64,000 nt of DNA from contig JAUSBY010000011.1 of NCBI GenBank assembly GCA_030651765.1, forward strand, positions 124,001 through 188,000, given 5' to 3'. Every line of letters starts with the position of its first letter. Position 1 is the first letter of the stretch. This stretch comes from Coriobacteriia bacterium (GTDB lineage Bacteria; Actinomycetota; Coriobacteriia; Anaerosomatales; Anaerosomataceae). Under the pieces are notes generated by a model. That model did no database searches and had not been told where the DNA came from. It saw only the letters and a list, made by a program, of their open reading frames with translations. Positions 8,751 to 16,461 of the stretch are shown here, in pieces. A program made the translations under genes and the position numbers.

Positions 8751-9458
8751 CTACTCCCCGTAGCCGCTGCCGAGCCGGGCGAGCGCGCCGACATCGAAGA
8801 CGATGACCTCGCTGCCGCGTACCTCGAGCACGCCGTCGTCGCGCAGGCGACCGAGCGCGCGCGAGAGCGTCTCGGGCACCGTTCCGAGCGAGGCTGCGAG
8901 TTCGGCCTTCGGCATGCCGAGCGATACCCTGAGACCGTCGGCCGTGGCCTCGCCGACGGCGAGCGAGCGCTGGAACAGGTAGCGGGCGAGCCGGCCCGGC
9001 ACGTCGAGCGCGAGGGTCTGGACGACGCTCGTGAGGTTGATGAGGCGCTCGGAAAGGTCGCCGATCAGCCCGCGCGCGATCTGCGGCTCGGCGGCGAGCA
9101 ACTCGAACAGCGACTCGCCGGAGATCCACGCGATCGTCGCGGGCGTCGCCGCATCCACGCTGGCCGGGTTCCGCCCTCCCGCGAGTGTGGCGACCGCTGC
9201 GAAGGCTTCGCCGTGCTCCATCGTCTCCATCACGATCGTTCGCCCGTCGGCAGTCATATGGAATACGCGGACCCGCCCGCTCACCACGACACCGAAGCGC
9301 TCGGCGGGCTCGCCTTCGGTAGCCAGTAGCCTCCCGCGCGCAGCGTCCTGGACGGAGGCGGAAGCAGCAAGAACGGCTATCGCGTCGTCTGTGGCCGTGC
9401 GCCAGAGGCGGCACGCGCGGAGCGCGGCCCGGACATCGTTTCGTGACGTAGCTTCCAC
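8751..9458 (-). CDS. Crp/Fnr-family regulator, HcpR-like
   Basis: A 235-residue protein from GTG 9458: cyclic-nucleotide-binding-like sensor fold (about 20-110; RGRLLATEGEPAERFGVVVSGRVRVF), dimer helix, and a C-terminal HTH of Crp type (MPKAELAASLGTVPETLSRALGRL). No FNR cysteine quartet is seen at the N-terminus, so it does not look like a [4Fe-4S] FNR. It is divergent from the YgbA-ferredoxin-hcp operon, and a TTGAC-N4-GTCAA palindrome, the type known for HcpR in sulfate reducers, lies between them. Likely role: activating hcp in response to nitric oxide or nitrite. Confidence 0.85.
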   Translation of the reverse strand: MEATSRNDVRAALRACRLWRTATDDAIAVLAASASVQDAARGRLLATEGEPAERFGVVVSGRVRVFHMTADGRTIVMETMEHGEAFAAVATLAGGRNPASVDAATPATIAWISGESLFELLAAEPQIARGLIGDLSERLINLTSVVQTLALDVPGRLARYLFQRSLAVGEATADGLRVSLGMPKAELAASLGTVPETLSRALGRLRDDGVLEVRGSEVIVFDVGALARLGSGYGE

Positions 9459-9472
9459 CGGTACTCCTCACG
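9458..9472 (-). repeat. Inverted leader repeat, left copy (ribosome-binding region of the regulator)
   Basis: CCGGTACTCCTCACG on the plus strand; its complement CGTGAGGAGTACCGG carries the AGGAG site for the GTG start at 9458. It is a perfect 15-base inverted copy of 9586-9600. Confidence 0.8.
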
Positions 9473-9498
9473 CAGACGCTCATACAGTCCACGTCGGC

Positions 9499-9512
9499 TT
9501 GACGCGCGTCAA
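9499..9512. promoter_or_regulatory. FNR/HcpR-type operator centred at -41.5 of the hcp operon
   Basis: TTGACGCGCGTCAA is a perfect palindrome of the TTGAC-N4-GTCAA form. A -10 element TAGTAT lies at 9535-9540, which would start transcription near 9547 and puts the palindrome centre (9505.5) at -41.5, the class II activator position of Crp/Fnr proteins. No good -35 hexamer is present, as expected for an activated promoter. The site also lies about 41-54 bases upstream of the divergent regulator gene, so autoregulation is possible. Confidence 0.8.
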
Positions 9513-9585
9513 GGACGAGAGCCGATGGGGCACCTAGTATGCGTGAAGAGGCCCGACGCGCCCTGACGTCCCGTCTCTCGAGATA

Positions 9586-9600
9586 CGTGAGGAGTACCGG
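9586..9600 (+). repeat. Inverted leader repeat, right copy (ribosome-binding region of the ygbA-like gene)
   Basis: CGTGAGGAGTACCGG, directly before the TTG start at 9601, is identical to the leader of the divergent regulator gene. AGGAG is correctly spaced and decides the TTG start. Confidence 0.8.
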
Positions 9601-10062
9601 TTGAGCGAGCGGTTCGAGCAGCGGCTGATGCATGTGCAGGTGCGCCGGGACATCAAGACACTCGGCGACTTCACGGTGATCTACTGCCGCGGCAACCATG
9701 CCGACCGCACGCGAAGGGCGCTTGCGAGCGATGCTGTGGACCTCGGCGCGTACGGGCGGAAGCCGCCGGTCGTCTGCGACGAGTGCGCGGGGCATCTGCG
9801 TTACGGCGAGAAGCGCCGCGCGTACTGCCCCAAGGACCCAAAGCCCTTCTGCGCTCACTGCGACACGCAGTGCTACAAGGCGGACGAGTCTGAATGGCAG
9901 CGGCAGATGATGCGCTACAGCGGTCCGCGCTCGGCGCTGCACGGCTACGCGATCGAGGGCATCAAGCATGCGCTCGAGGCGCGCACGTGGCGGCGCGAGA
10001 TGAAGCGGCGAGCCGCCGAGGCGAGTGACAGACCCACCACTGGAAACGATGCCGCGCAGTAG
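9601..10062 (+). CDS. YgbA-like nitrosative-stress protein (nitrous oxide-stimulated promoter family)
   Basis: A 153-residue protein from TTG 9601. The central block VVCDECAGHLRYGEKRRAYC, then CPKDPKPFCAHCDTQCYK and MRYSGPRSALHGYAIEGIKHAL, matches the YgbA_NO family, a Cys-rich protein induced by nitric oxide in enterobacteria under NsrR. Several CxxC pairs suggest metal or iron-sulfur binding; the biochemical role is not settled. It is the first gene of an operon with a ferredoxin and hcp, behind an FNR-type site. A TTG start may keep its level low relative to hcp. Confidence 0.85.
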   Translation: MSERFEQRLMHVQVRRDIKTLGDFTVIYCRGNHADRTRRALASDAVDLGAYGRKPPVVCDECAGHLRYGEKRRAYCPKDPKPFCAHCDTQCYKADESEWQRQMMRYSGPRSALHGYAIEGIKHALEARTWRREMKRRAAEASDRPTTGNDAAQ

Positions 10063-10086
10063 CGGCGAGACACGAGAGGAAGCACC

Positions 10087-10473
10087 ATGCCCACCACCAC
10101 AAACAGGCAGATCGTGCGGATAGACGAAGAGCTGTGCAACGGATGCGGTCTGTGTGTCAGTCCGTGCGCCGAGGGCGCCATCGTCCTGGTTGACGGCAAG
10201 GCCAGGGTCGTGCGCGACGAGCTCTGTGACGGCGCGGGCTTCTGCCTCGGCGTCTGCCCGACCGGAGCGCTCACGCTCGAATACCGCGAGGCGGTGCCGT
10301 TCGACCATGCGGCAGCCGAGCCGATCATCGCCGAGAAGCAGAAGAGCTACATCGCGCAGACGTGCTTCCGCTGTGGTTCCGATGAGGACCACGTGCCGTT
10401 GCTGCCCGTGCGGCAGCAGGGTCGCAGCGAATGGGTATGCACCCGGTGCCTGCCTGCGCTCATCCACGGGTAG
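10087..10473 (+). CDS. 4Fe-4S ferredoxin associated with Hcp
   Basis: A 128-residue protein. The first cluster motif is CNGCGLCVSPC; the second is the variant CDGAGFCLGVCPTG, common in hcp-linked ferredoxins. The C-terminal third (about 85-128) has a second Cys-pair module, CFRCGSDEDH...VCTRCLP, probably a zinc ribbon. It lies 24 bases after the YgbA-like gene and 41 bases before hcp, so it is the likely electron donor for Hcp. The ribosome-binding site is GAGAGGAAG. Confidence 0.88.
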   Translation: MPTTTNRQIVRIDEELCNGCGLCVSPCAEGAIVLVDGKARVVRDELCDGAGFCLGVCPTGALTLEYREAVPFDHAAAEPIIAEKQKSYIAQTCFRCGSDEDHVPLLPVRQQGRSEWVCTRCLPALIHG

Positions 10474-10514
10474 CGCTGCGCCTTTCCGAAGACGATACGA
10501 GAGAAGGCATCCGC

Positions 10515-12155
10515 ATGTTCTGCAACCAGTGTGAGCAGACCAGCAAGAGAACAGGTTGTACCACCGTCGGCGTCTGCGGGAAGACGCACGAGGTCGCGTC
10601 GCTGCAGGACCTCCTGCTGCACCAGCTCAAGGGCATCGCGGCGATCGCTGTCGCTGGCGCTGCGGTGGGCATCACCGATGACGTGGCCGACGAGTACGTG
10701 AACGGCGCGCTGTTCACCACCGTCACCAACGTGGACTTCGACGCCGAGCACCTCGCGGACGTCATCGACCGTGGCGCCGAGATCAAGTCCGCGCTCCGCG
10801 CGAAGGTGGAGGCCGCCGGTGGCGTCGTGCCCGCCGGCGACCCAGCCGTGTCATTCGAGCCGGCGGAGGATCTCGCCGCGCTCATCGCGCAGGGTGAGGC
10901 GGTTGGTCACTTCCCCGATCACGATCGGGATGAGAACGTCCGCGCGCTGCAGATGACCGCCGTCTACGGCCTCAAGGGCATCGCGGCGTACGCCGACCAC
11001 GCCGGCGTCCTGGGCCACACCGACCCGGCCGTCTACGCCTTCGAGCACGAGCTTCTCGCGGCGCTGAGCGACCGTGACCTCACGCTGGACGACTGGGTCG
11101 CGCTCGTTCTCAAGACCGGCGAGGTCAACCTGCGCGTGATGGAGTTGCTGGATGCCGCCAACACGGGCGCGTACGGCCACCCCGCGCCCACGTCGGTGCC
11201 GCTCGGCCACCGGCCCAACAAGGCGATCGTCGTCTCCGGCCACGACCTCAAGGACCTGAAGGAGCTCCTCGTGGCTACCGAGGGCCTCGGCATCGACATC
11301 TACACGCACGGCGAGATGCTGCCGGCGCACGGTTATCCGGAGCTCAAGCGCCACAGCCACTTCTACGGTCACTACGGCACTGCGTGGCAGAACCAGCGCA
11401 AGGAGTTCGACGCGTTCCCCGGCACGATCCTCATGACCACGAACTGTATCCAGCTGCCGAAGGATTCCTACGCCGAGAACATCTTCACCACCGGCCGCGT
11501 GGCGCACCCGAGTGCCGTGCATGTCGAGAACGGTGACTTCAGGGCCGTCATCGATCGCGCACTCGAGATGCCCGGTTTCACCGATGAGGTCGACGGCGGC
11601 TCCGTGATGGTCGGCTTCGGCCGCAACGCCGTGCTCTCGGTCGCTCCGACGGTCATCGAGGCCGTCAAGAGCGGCGCCATCCGCCACTTCTTCCTCGTCG
11701 GCGGGTGCGACGGCGCCAAGCCGGGCCGCAGCTACTACACCGACTTCGTCGATCAGGCCCCGGCCGATACGATCATCCTCACGCTCGCGTGCGGCAAGTT
11801 CCGCTTCTTCGACCACCAGCTCGGTGAGATCGGCGGCATCCCGCGCTTGCTCGACGTGGGCCAGTGCAACGACGCCTACTCGGCCATCAAGATCGCGGTC
11901 GCGCTCGCCGAGGCCTTCGAGGTCGGCGTGAACGAGCTGCCGCTTTCGATGATCCTCTCCTGGTACGAGCAGAAGGCCGTGGCGATCCTGCTCACGCTGC
12001 TCCACCTCGGCATCACCGACATCCGGCTCGGCCCCACACTGCCTGCGTTCATCACGCCCGCGGTGCTGCAGGTGCTCGTGGACAACTTCGCCATCAAGCC
12101 GATCGGTGAGACGGCCGCGGCGGACCTGGCCGAGATCCTCGGAGAGGGTGCGTAG
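10515..12155 (+). CDS. hcp: Hybrid cluster protein (hydroxylamine/NO reductase)
   Basis: A 546-residue protein. N-terminal cysteines C3, C6, C15 and C21 form the class I CX2CX8CX5C motif for the cubane cluster. Later conserved blocks (GHDLKDLKELL, HGEMLPAHGYPEL, LVGGCDGAKPGRSYYT, LTLACGKFRF, SMILSWYEQKAVAILL) hold the ligands of the hybrid [4Fe-2S-2O] cluster. The family reduces nitric oxide to N2O and hydroxylamine to ammonia. An open frame reaches further upstream, but the ATG at 10515 gives the correct N-terminus. It is the third gene of the NO-responsive operon. Confidence 0.96.
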   Translation: MFCNQCEQTSKRTGCTTVGVCGKTHEVASLQDLLLHQLKGIAAIAVAGAAVGITDDVADEYVNGALFTTVTNVDFDAEHLADVIDRGAEIKSALRAKVEAAGGVVPAGDPAVSFEPAEDLAALIAQGEAVGHFPDHDRDENVRALQMTAVYGLKGIAAYADHAGVLGHTDPAVYAFEHELLAALSDRDLTLDDWVALVLKTGEVNLRVMELLDAANTGAYGHPAPTSVPLGHRPNKAIVVSGHDLKDLKELLVATEGLGIDIYTHGEMLPAHGYPELKRHSHFYGHYGTAWQNQRKEFDAFPGTILMTTNCIQLPKDSYAENIFTTGRVAHPSAVHVENGDFRAVIDRALEMPGFTDEVDGGSVMVGFGRNAVLSVAPTVIEAVKSGAIRHFFLVGGCDGAKPGRSYYTDFVDQAPADTIILTLACGKFRFFDHQLGEIGGIPRLLDVGQCNDAYSAIKIAVALAEAFEVGVNELPLSMILSWYEQKAVAILLTLLHLGITDIRLGPTLPAFITPAVLQVLVDNFAIKPIGETAAADLAEILGEGA

Positions 12156-12434
12156 GTGGAGACGCTCAAGGCCATCGGCCGCGGTGTGCTCATCGTGGTC
12201 GTGGGTCTTGCGCTGCTTGCGGGCACGCTCTATCTCTTCGGCGGCATGTGGGTGCGTACGCCCGAGATGCGGGAGGCGTTCGACGCGCAGGTCGCGGCGG
12301 GTGAGGCCGAGCCGGTCGAGGGCCGGTTCGTCATCCCGATCCCGGGCTGCGTGTGCCACAGCGACAGTCCCGAACTCCAGGCGCGCCACGCCGAGCGCCG
12401 CATCAACGAGTGCGCGGGGTGCCACGGGCAGTAG
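12156..12434 (+). CDS. Small membrane-anchored putative c-type haem protein
   Basis: A 92-residue protein from GTG 12156, starting on the base after the hcp stop. One N-terminal transmembrane helix (about 10-30) is followed by a short periplasmic part with GCVCHSD and a C-terminal CAGCHGQ. CAGCH is a true CXXCH haem c motif and sits five residues from the end; CVCH is one residue short. It could hand electrons to or from the hcp system, or sense redox state. The presence of CcmF-like genes at 15.8-17.4 kb supports haem c maturation in this organism. Confidence 0.68.
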   Translation: METLKAIGRGVLIVVVGLALLAGTLYLFGGMWVRTPEMREAFDAQVAAGEAEPVEGRFVIPIPGCVCHSDSPELQARHAERRINECAGCHGQ

Positions 12435-12467
12435 GGAAACGCCCTCTCGCTCGGGTATCGTCGTCAT

Positions 12468-13904
12468 ATGACGCAATCCGAACTCACCGCGCCCCCTGCG
12501 CAGCGCCGCCGTGCGTTCGTCCGCACGGCGCTCGTTGTTGCCGTCGCGCTGGCTGCCGCCGCGGTGGCCTTTGGCATCGCAGCCACCTCGCAGGCTGATC
12601 TTGGTCCGGTCACCATCACCGTCGGGCCGCGGCCGGCCGCAGACGGCGGGACTACCCTGGCGCTACCGCCGTTCGGCACGGTCTCGGCCGACACGCATGC
12701 TGGCCCCCTTGCGGTCGACGTCACACTGATCGAGGTCGACGTCGAGCGGCTGCAGGACTTCGCCGCGGAAGGCACGCTCTCCGACGAGACCGTCATCGCA
12801 GTGCTCCGCGATCTTCGGGCAGCCGCGTTGCGGGCTACCCTTCTCGGTGTTCTCGCTGCAGTGGCCATCGCGGCGTTCGTGGTCTGGGCGCTGCTCCGGT
12901 CGCGTCGATTGGCTACGGTGGTCGCAGCCGGCGTGGTCGTAGTCGCCATCGGCTCGGCGTCACTCGCCATGATCACCTACCGTACCGAGGCGTTCGCCGC
13001 GCCGGTATGGGAGGGGGCGCTGCGCTACGCGCCGGGTGCGTTCAGCCTCACACAGGTGCGCATCGCCGAGGTGGAGGAGTTGCAGAGACAGGTTCGCTGG
13101 CTTGCACGCGACCTTGCCGCCTACTACGGCGTGGAACAGTCGTTCGCTGTGGGCGGCTCGCTCTCCGACACGTACCGGGTACTGCACGTCAGCGACCTTC
13201 ACCTCGATCCGGTGGGCATGCAGCTCGCGCTCGACCTCGCGTCGGCCTACGATGTCGAGCTGATCATCGACACCGGCGACATCACCCACTTCGGCACTGC
13301 TCAAGAGTCGGCGCTCGTCCTGGCACAGCTCGGTCGCCGACCGTACGTGTTCGTACCCGGCAACCACGACTCTCAGGAGATCGCTGCGGCTCTTGCCGGG
13401 AGCGGACGGGTGAGTGTCCTCGACGGGGAGACGACCACCACCGCCCGCGGGCTGGTCATCCTGGGCATCGGCGATCCGGCCGGCGCGGGCTCCGATATCG
13501 AGCCGGATTCGACGTTGGCCGGGATGCGTGGACGCGAGGTCGCTCGCGCGCTCGGCGCCCGGACGAGCCCGGGCCTCCCGTCGCCCGATGTGGTTGCGGT
13601 GCACGATCCCGCGACCGGCGTACCGTTCGCGGGCACGGTGCCGGTCGTGCTCTCGGGTCACACCCACACGGCGATGCTCGAGTGGGTGGACGACACCGTG
13701 TTCCTCGGTTCGGGTACCACTGGAGGAGTCCACTTCACCGAACTCACACCCGACCCGCACATTCCGCACGGGGCATCGATCCTGTACTTCTCGGTGGCGG
13801 AGCCGGGCAGGCTCGTGGCCATCGATCAGATTGAGGTGTACGGCAAGACGCGGCAGTCGACCATCCGTCGCACGATCGTGGACGAAGCGCTTCTCGGCCA
13901 GTGA
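12468..13904 (+). CDS. Membrane-bound calcineurin-like metallophosphoesterase
   Basis: A 478-residue protein. Three hydrophobic segments (about 17-38, 122-142 and 148-168) precede a C-terminal phosphoesterase domain with the full metal-ligand set: HVSDLHLD, DTGDITHFG, PGNHDS and VLSGHTHTA. The active site faces the same side as the region after helix three. Families of this layout hydrolyse UDP-sugar lipids, cyclic nucleotides or nucleotides; the substrate is not visible. It is a single-gene unit behind a short intergenic region. Confidence 0.88.
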   Translation: MTQSELTAPPAQRRRAFVRTALVVAVALAAAAVAFGIAATSQADLGPVTITVGPRPAADGGTTLALPPFGTVSADTHAGPLAVDVTLIEVDVERLQDFAAEGTLSDETVIAVLRDLRAAALRATLLGVLAAVAIAAFVVWALLRSRRLATVVAAGVVVVAIGSASLAMITYRTEAFAAPVWEGALRYAPGAFSLTQVRIAEVEELQRQVRWLARDLAAYYGVEQSFAVGGSLSDTYRVLHVSDLHLDPVGMQLALDLASAYDVELIIDTGDITHFGTAQESALVLAQLGRRPYVFVPGNHDSQEIAAALAGSGRVSVLDGETTTTARGLVILGIGDPAGAGSDIEPDSTLAGMRGREVARALGARTSPGLPSPDVVAVHDPATGVPFAGTVPVVLSGHTHTAMLEWVDDTVFLGSGTTGGVHFTELTPDPHIPHGASILYFSVAEPGRLVAIDQIEVYGKTRQSTIRRTIVDEALLGQ

Positions 13905-13981
13905 GCAGACGTCGTGCTGCGGTATCATGACCTGAGGTGCGCCGGTCGGCGTCACAGCAGCGCGGAGGGGTTGGAGGAGCG

Positions 13982-15787
13982 ATGTCGCAGGTGATGGAGC
14001 ACGTCCACCAGCTTGCCGGGATCATCGGCCCGCGCCCGACGACGACCGATGCCGAGGCGCAGGCGGCCGAGTACATCGAAGACGTGCTCGCAGCTCGCGG
14101 ACTGGACGTTGAGCGCCAGGAGTTCGACTGCGTCCGCTCGCACTCGTGGGCGTTCGTCATCTACCATGTGCTCACCATCGCCGCCGCGGCGCTGTCACTC
14201 GTTTCCAGTTGGCCCGCGCTCGCGCTGGCAGTGGTGGTCGCGGTGGTCCTGCGTCTCGATCTCGACACACGCTTCGGCGTATCCCGCTTCCTGCCCAAGG
14301 GCCCGAGTCAGAACATCATCGCGCGGCACGTGCCGCGCGCTCGTCGCGGTGAACACATGAAGCGCGTGGTCGTCGTCGCGCACTACGACTCGGCCGTCTC
14401 TTCACTCGACTACAGTCCGGGTCTTGCCAAGAATGCCGGTCTTCTCCGCAGGCTCGCAATGTGGGCGACCGTGGCGACTCCGGTGGTCATCCTCCTCGGT
14501 GCGCTGCCGCTGGCCGCCGAGTGGAAGCCCTGGACCGGCTACGCCGCGCTCGCGGCCTCGGCGTACCTCATCGTGCCGCTCATCATCCATCTGCACGCGC
14601 AGATCCTCGGGCACGCCACGGATGGCGCCAACGACAACGCCTCCGGTGTGGCCGCGATGCTCGGCGTCATGGAGGCGACCGTGCCGATACCGGACGTCAC
14701 CGCACAGCGGACGCAGCCGCTGCGCCGCAGTGCCGACGTCGCGTACGAGGCCGAGGTCGTCCCGGAAGATGTTGTGCTCGAGTACCAGGATGTCGGCGAC
14801 GAACCGGCGCCGCTGCCCCAGACGATACCGCTCGACGGGTTCGGCGATGTCGGGTGGGATACCGGACCCCTCGACGGTGTTGCGCCCGCACGCGCATCGG
14901 TCGGCTCCACGCCGGATCCGACGCTCGCCGGGGAGCAGGCGGGTGTCGCCGATGCTGTCGATGCCGACCTCGGATCGCTGTGGGAAGAACCGCCAACGCG
15001 AGCCGTGGAACCCGTCGCCGGCGGGCGTCCGGCGTGGCGTGACGAGGAGCCCGGTGAGGGCCAGGAGCGTCTGGACCTCGAGGTCGACGAGGAGGCGCGG
15101 TTCGAGGAGGCCGGACCCGGCCGGTCACGTGACGGCGAGGAGCATCGCGGCATCAGGGACTGGCTCGGCATCGGCCGCGGATTCGACGTCCGCAAGGCCG
15201 GCAAGGAGATCGGCACCTGGGACAACATCGAGAGCGACGGTGACGACGAGTTCGGTTTCAAGGCCGGCACCGCGGGCGGCGAGGCGACCGCCGACGAAGC
15301 GGCGCGCATTCGTCGGCGCGTGACGGAGCACGTCGATCGGGCGCTTTCGGAAAAGGAGATCTGGTTCGTCGCAACCGGCGCGAAGGAGTCCGGCGGCTGG
15401 GGCATGCGGACCCTTCTCGACGCCTACCCCGATGACCTCCGTGACGCGCTCATCATCAATCTCGACAACGTGGGCGCCGGGACGGTCTCCTACGTCACCG
15501 ACGAGGGTAATGGACGCCGCTACCGTGCCGACAGGCGGCTGATCTCTCAGGCCCGGCGGACCGCTCGGGAGAACGGGCTCTCGGTGAAGGGGCAGTCGGG
15601 CAGGGGCATGATGACCGACGCGACCCCGGCGCTGGCGAGGCGGTTCCGTGCGATGAGCGTCATGGCGTTCGACATCAACGGTCGGCTGCCGGATCGGCAC
15701 TGGCACACCGACGTCTACGAGAACGTCTCGCAGACGACGATCGAGACCGCGGCCGCGTTCGTGACCGCGATGATCCGCGATCTCTAG
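13982..15787 (+). CDS. M28-family metallopeptidase-like membrane protein
   Basis: A 601-residue protein; ATG 13982 follows GGAGGAGCG. The N-terminal peptidase half has HYDS (H134, D136); three or four membrane helices lie within about 58-212; then comes DGANDNASG (D218). An acidic, low-complexity insert (about 240-440) separates it from the rest: GAKESG (K468, E469), NLDNVG (D495) and HWHTD (H573/H575). The usual M28 general base, the first Glu of the EE pair, is Lys here, which could disable or alter catalysis. It ends with a 4-base CTAG stop overlap with the convergent gene. Confidence 0.83.
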   Translation: MSQVMEHVHQLAGIIGPRPTTTDAEAQAAEYIEDVLAARGLDVERQEFDCVRSHSWAFVIYHVLTIAAAALSLVSSWPALALAVVVAVVLRLDLDTRFGVSRFLPKGPSQNIIARHVPRARRGEHMKRVVVVAHYDSAVSSLDYSPGLAKNAGLLRRLAMWATVATPVVILLGALPLAAEWKPWTGYAALAASAYLIVPLIIHLHAQILGHATDGANDNASGVAAMLGVMEATVPIPDVTAQRTQPLRRSADVAYEAEVVPEDVVLEYQDVGDEPAPLPQTIPLDGFGDVGWDTGPLDGVAPARASVGSTPDPTLAGEQAGVADAVDADLGSLWEEPPTRAVEPVAGGRPAWRDEEPGEGQERLDLEVDEEARFEEAGPGRSRDGEEHRGIRDWLGIGRGFDVRKAGKEIGTWDNIESDGDDEFGFKAGTAGGEATADEAARIRRRVTEHVDRALSEKEIWFVATGAKESGGWGMRTLLDAYPDDLRDALIINLDNVGAGTVSYVTDEGNGRRYRADRRLISQARRTARENGLSVKGQSGRGMMTDATPALARRFRAMSVMAFDINGRLPDRHWHTDVYENVSQTTIETAAAFVTAMIRDL

Positions 15788-16449
15788 CCGGCCGCTTCCT
15801 CATCGGACGTTGCCGCGCGTGACGACGACCGTGCATAGAATGCGAGCGCCGATCCGCCGGTGAGCAGCGCGGCCGACACGTAGAACACCGGCAGCATGTA
15901 CGGGGAGCGCTGCAGCGCTACGATCACGAGCGCGAACAGGATGAAGCCGAGGTGAAGCATCCCCGAACCGCTCTTTGCGATCCGGCTCTCGCTCACGTAG
16001 GTGAGTGACCGCGCACCCGCGAGCGTGAGTACCACGACTGCGACCTGGATGAGCGCCGCGAGTCCGAGGTAGACCGCCAGCCCCGTCGCCATCGAGCCGC
16101 TGATCGCTGCCGTCACCACGCCGACGGTCACCATGACCGTCGACACCGCGGCGAGTGTACGGCGTGCGAGCAGGCGCTTCGGCACGCACAGTCCCATGAC
16201 CACGACGAGCGCCACCACGAGTGGGCCGGCGATACCGTTCATGACCGCGATGAACGCCGGGTATGCCGTCATCTCGAAGTCTGGTTGCGTCCGGTAGCCC
16301 CACCATGCATACAAGGTGCCGATGAGCGACTGGGTGCCGAGTGCGCCGAGGAGCATCACGGTGAGCATCATGAGGAGGAAGTCCCAGCCGCTCGCCGGCA
16401 CGGTGGCTGCCGACGATCCGGACTGCGGGATGCGGGTCTTCTCGGCCAT
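15784..16449 (-). CDS. CcmF/CcsA-like cytochrome c assembly membrane protein, C-terminal-half type
   Basis: A 221-residue protein with about six transmembrane helices. The order LLGALGTQSLIGTLYAWWGY, then YPAFIAVMNGIAGPLVVALVVVMGL, resembles the second half of CcmF (LLGTLYP..., FNR...PL...GPL). It lies 12 bases downstream of a protein resembling the first half, so together they look like a split CcmF, the haem-handling subunit of cytochrome c maturation. The second of two close ATGs (16449) is chosen because GAGAGGAG is correctly spaced from it. Similarity is by pattern only. Confidence 0.62.
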   Translation of the reverse strand: MAEKTRIPQSGSSAATVPASGWDFLLMMLTVMLLGALGTQSLIGTLYAWWGYRTQPDFEMTAYPAFIAVMNGIAGPLVVALVVVMGLCVPKRLLARRTLAAVSTVMVTVGVVTAAISGSMATGLAVYLGLAALIQVAVVVLTLAGARSLTYVSESRIAKSGSGMLHLGFILFALVIVALQRSPYMLPVFYVSAALLTGGSALAFYARSSSRAATSDEEAAG

Positions 16450-16461
16450 CGCCATCTCCTC

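Noticed and set aside
7798-10467. 889-codon open frame on the minus strand across five genes
   Set aside because: Runs through well-recognised genes and the hcp control region; no motif; composition shadow.
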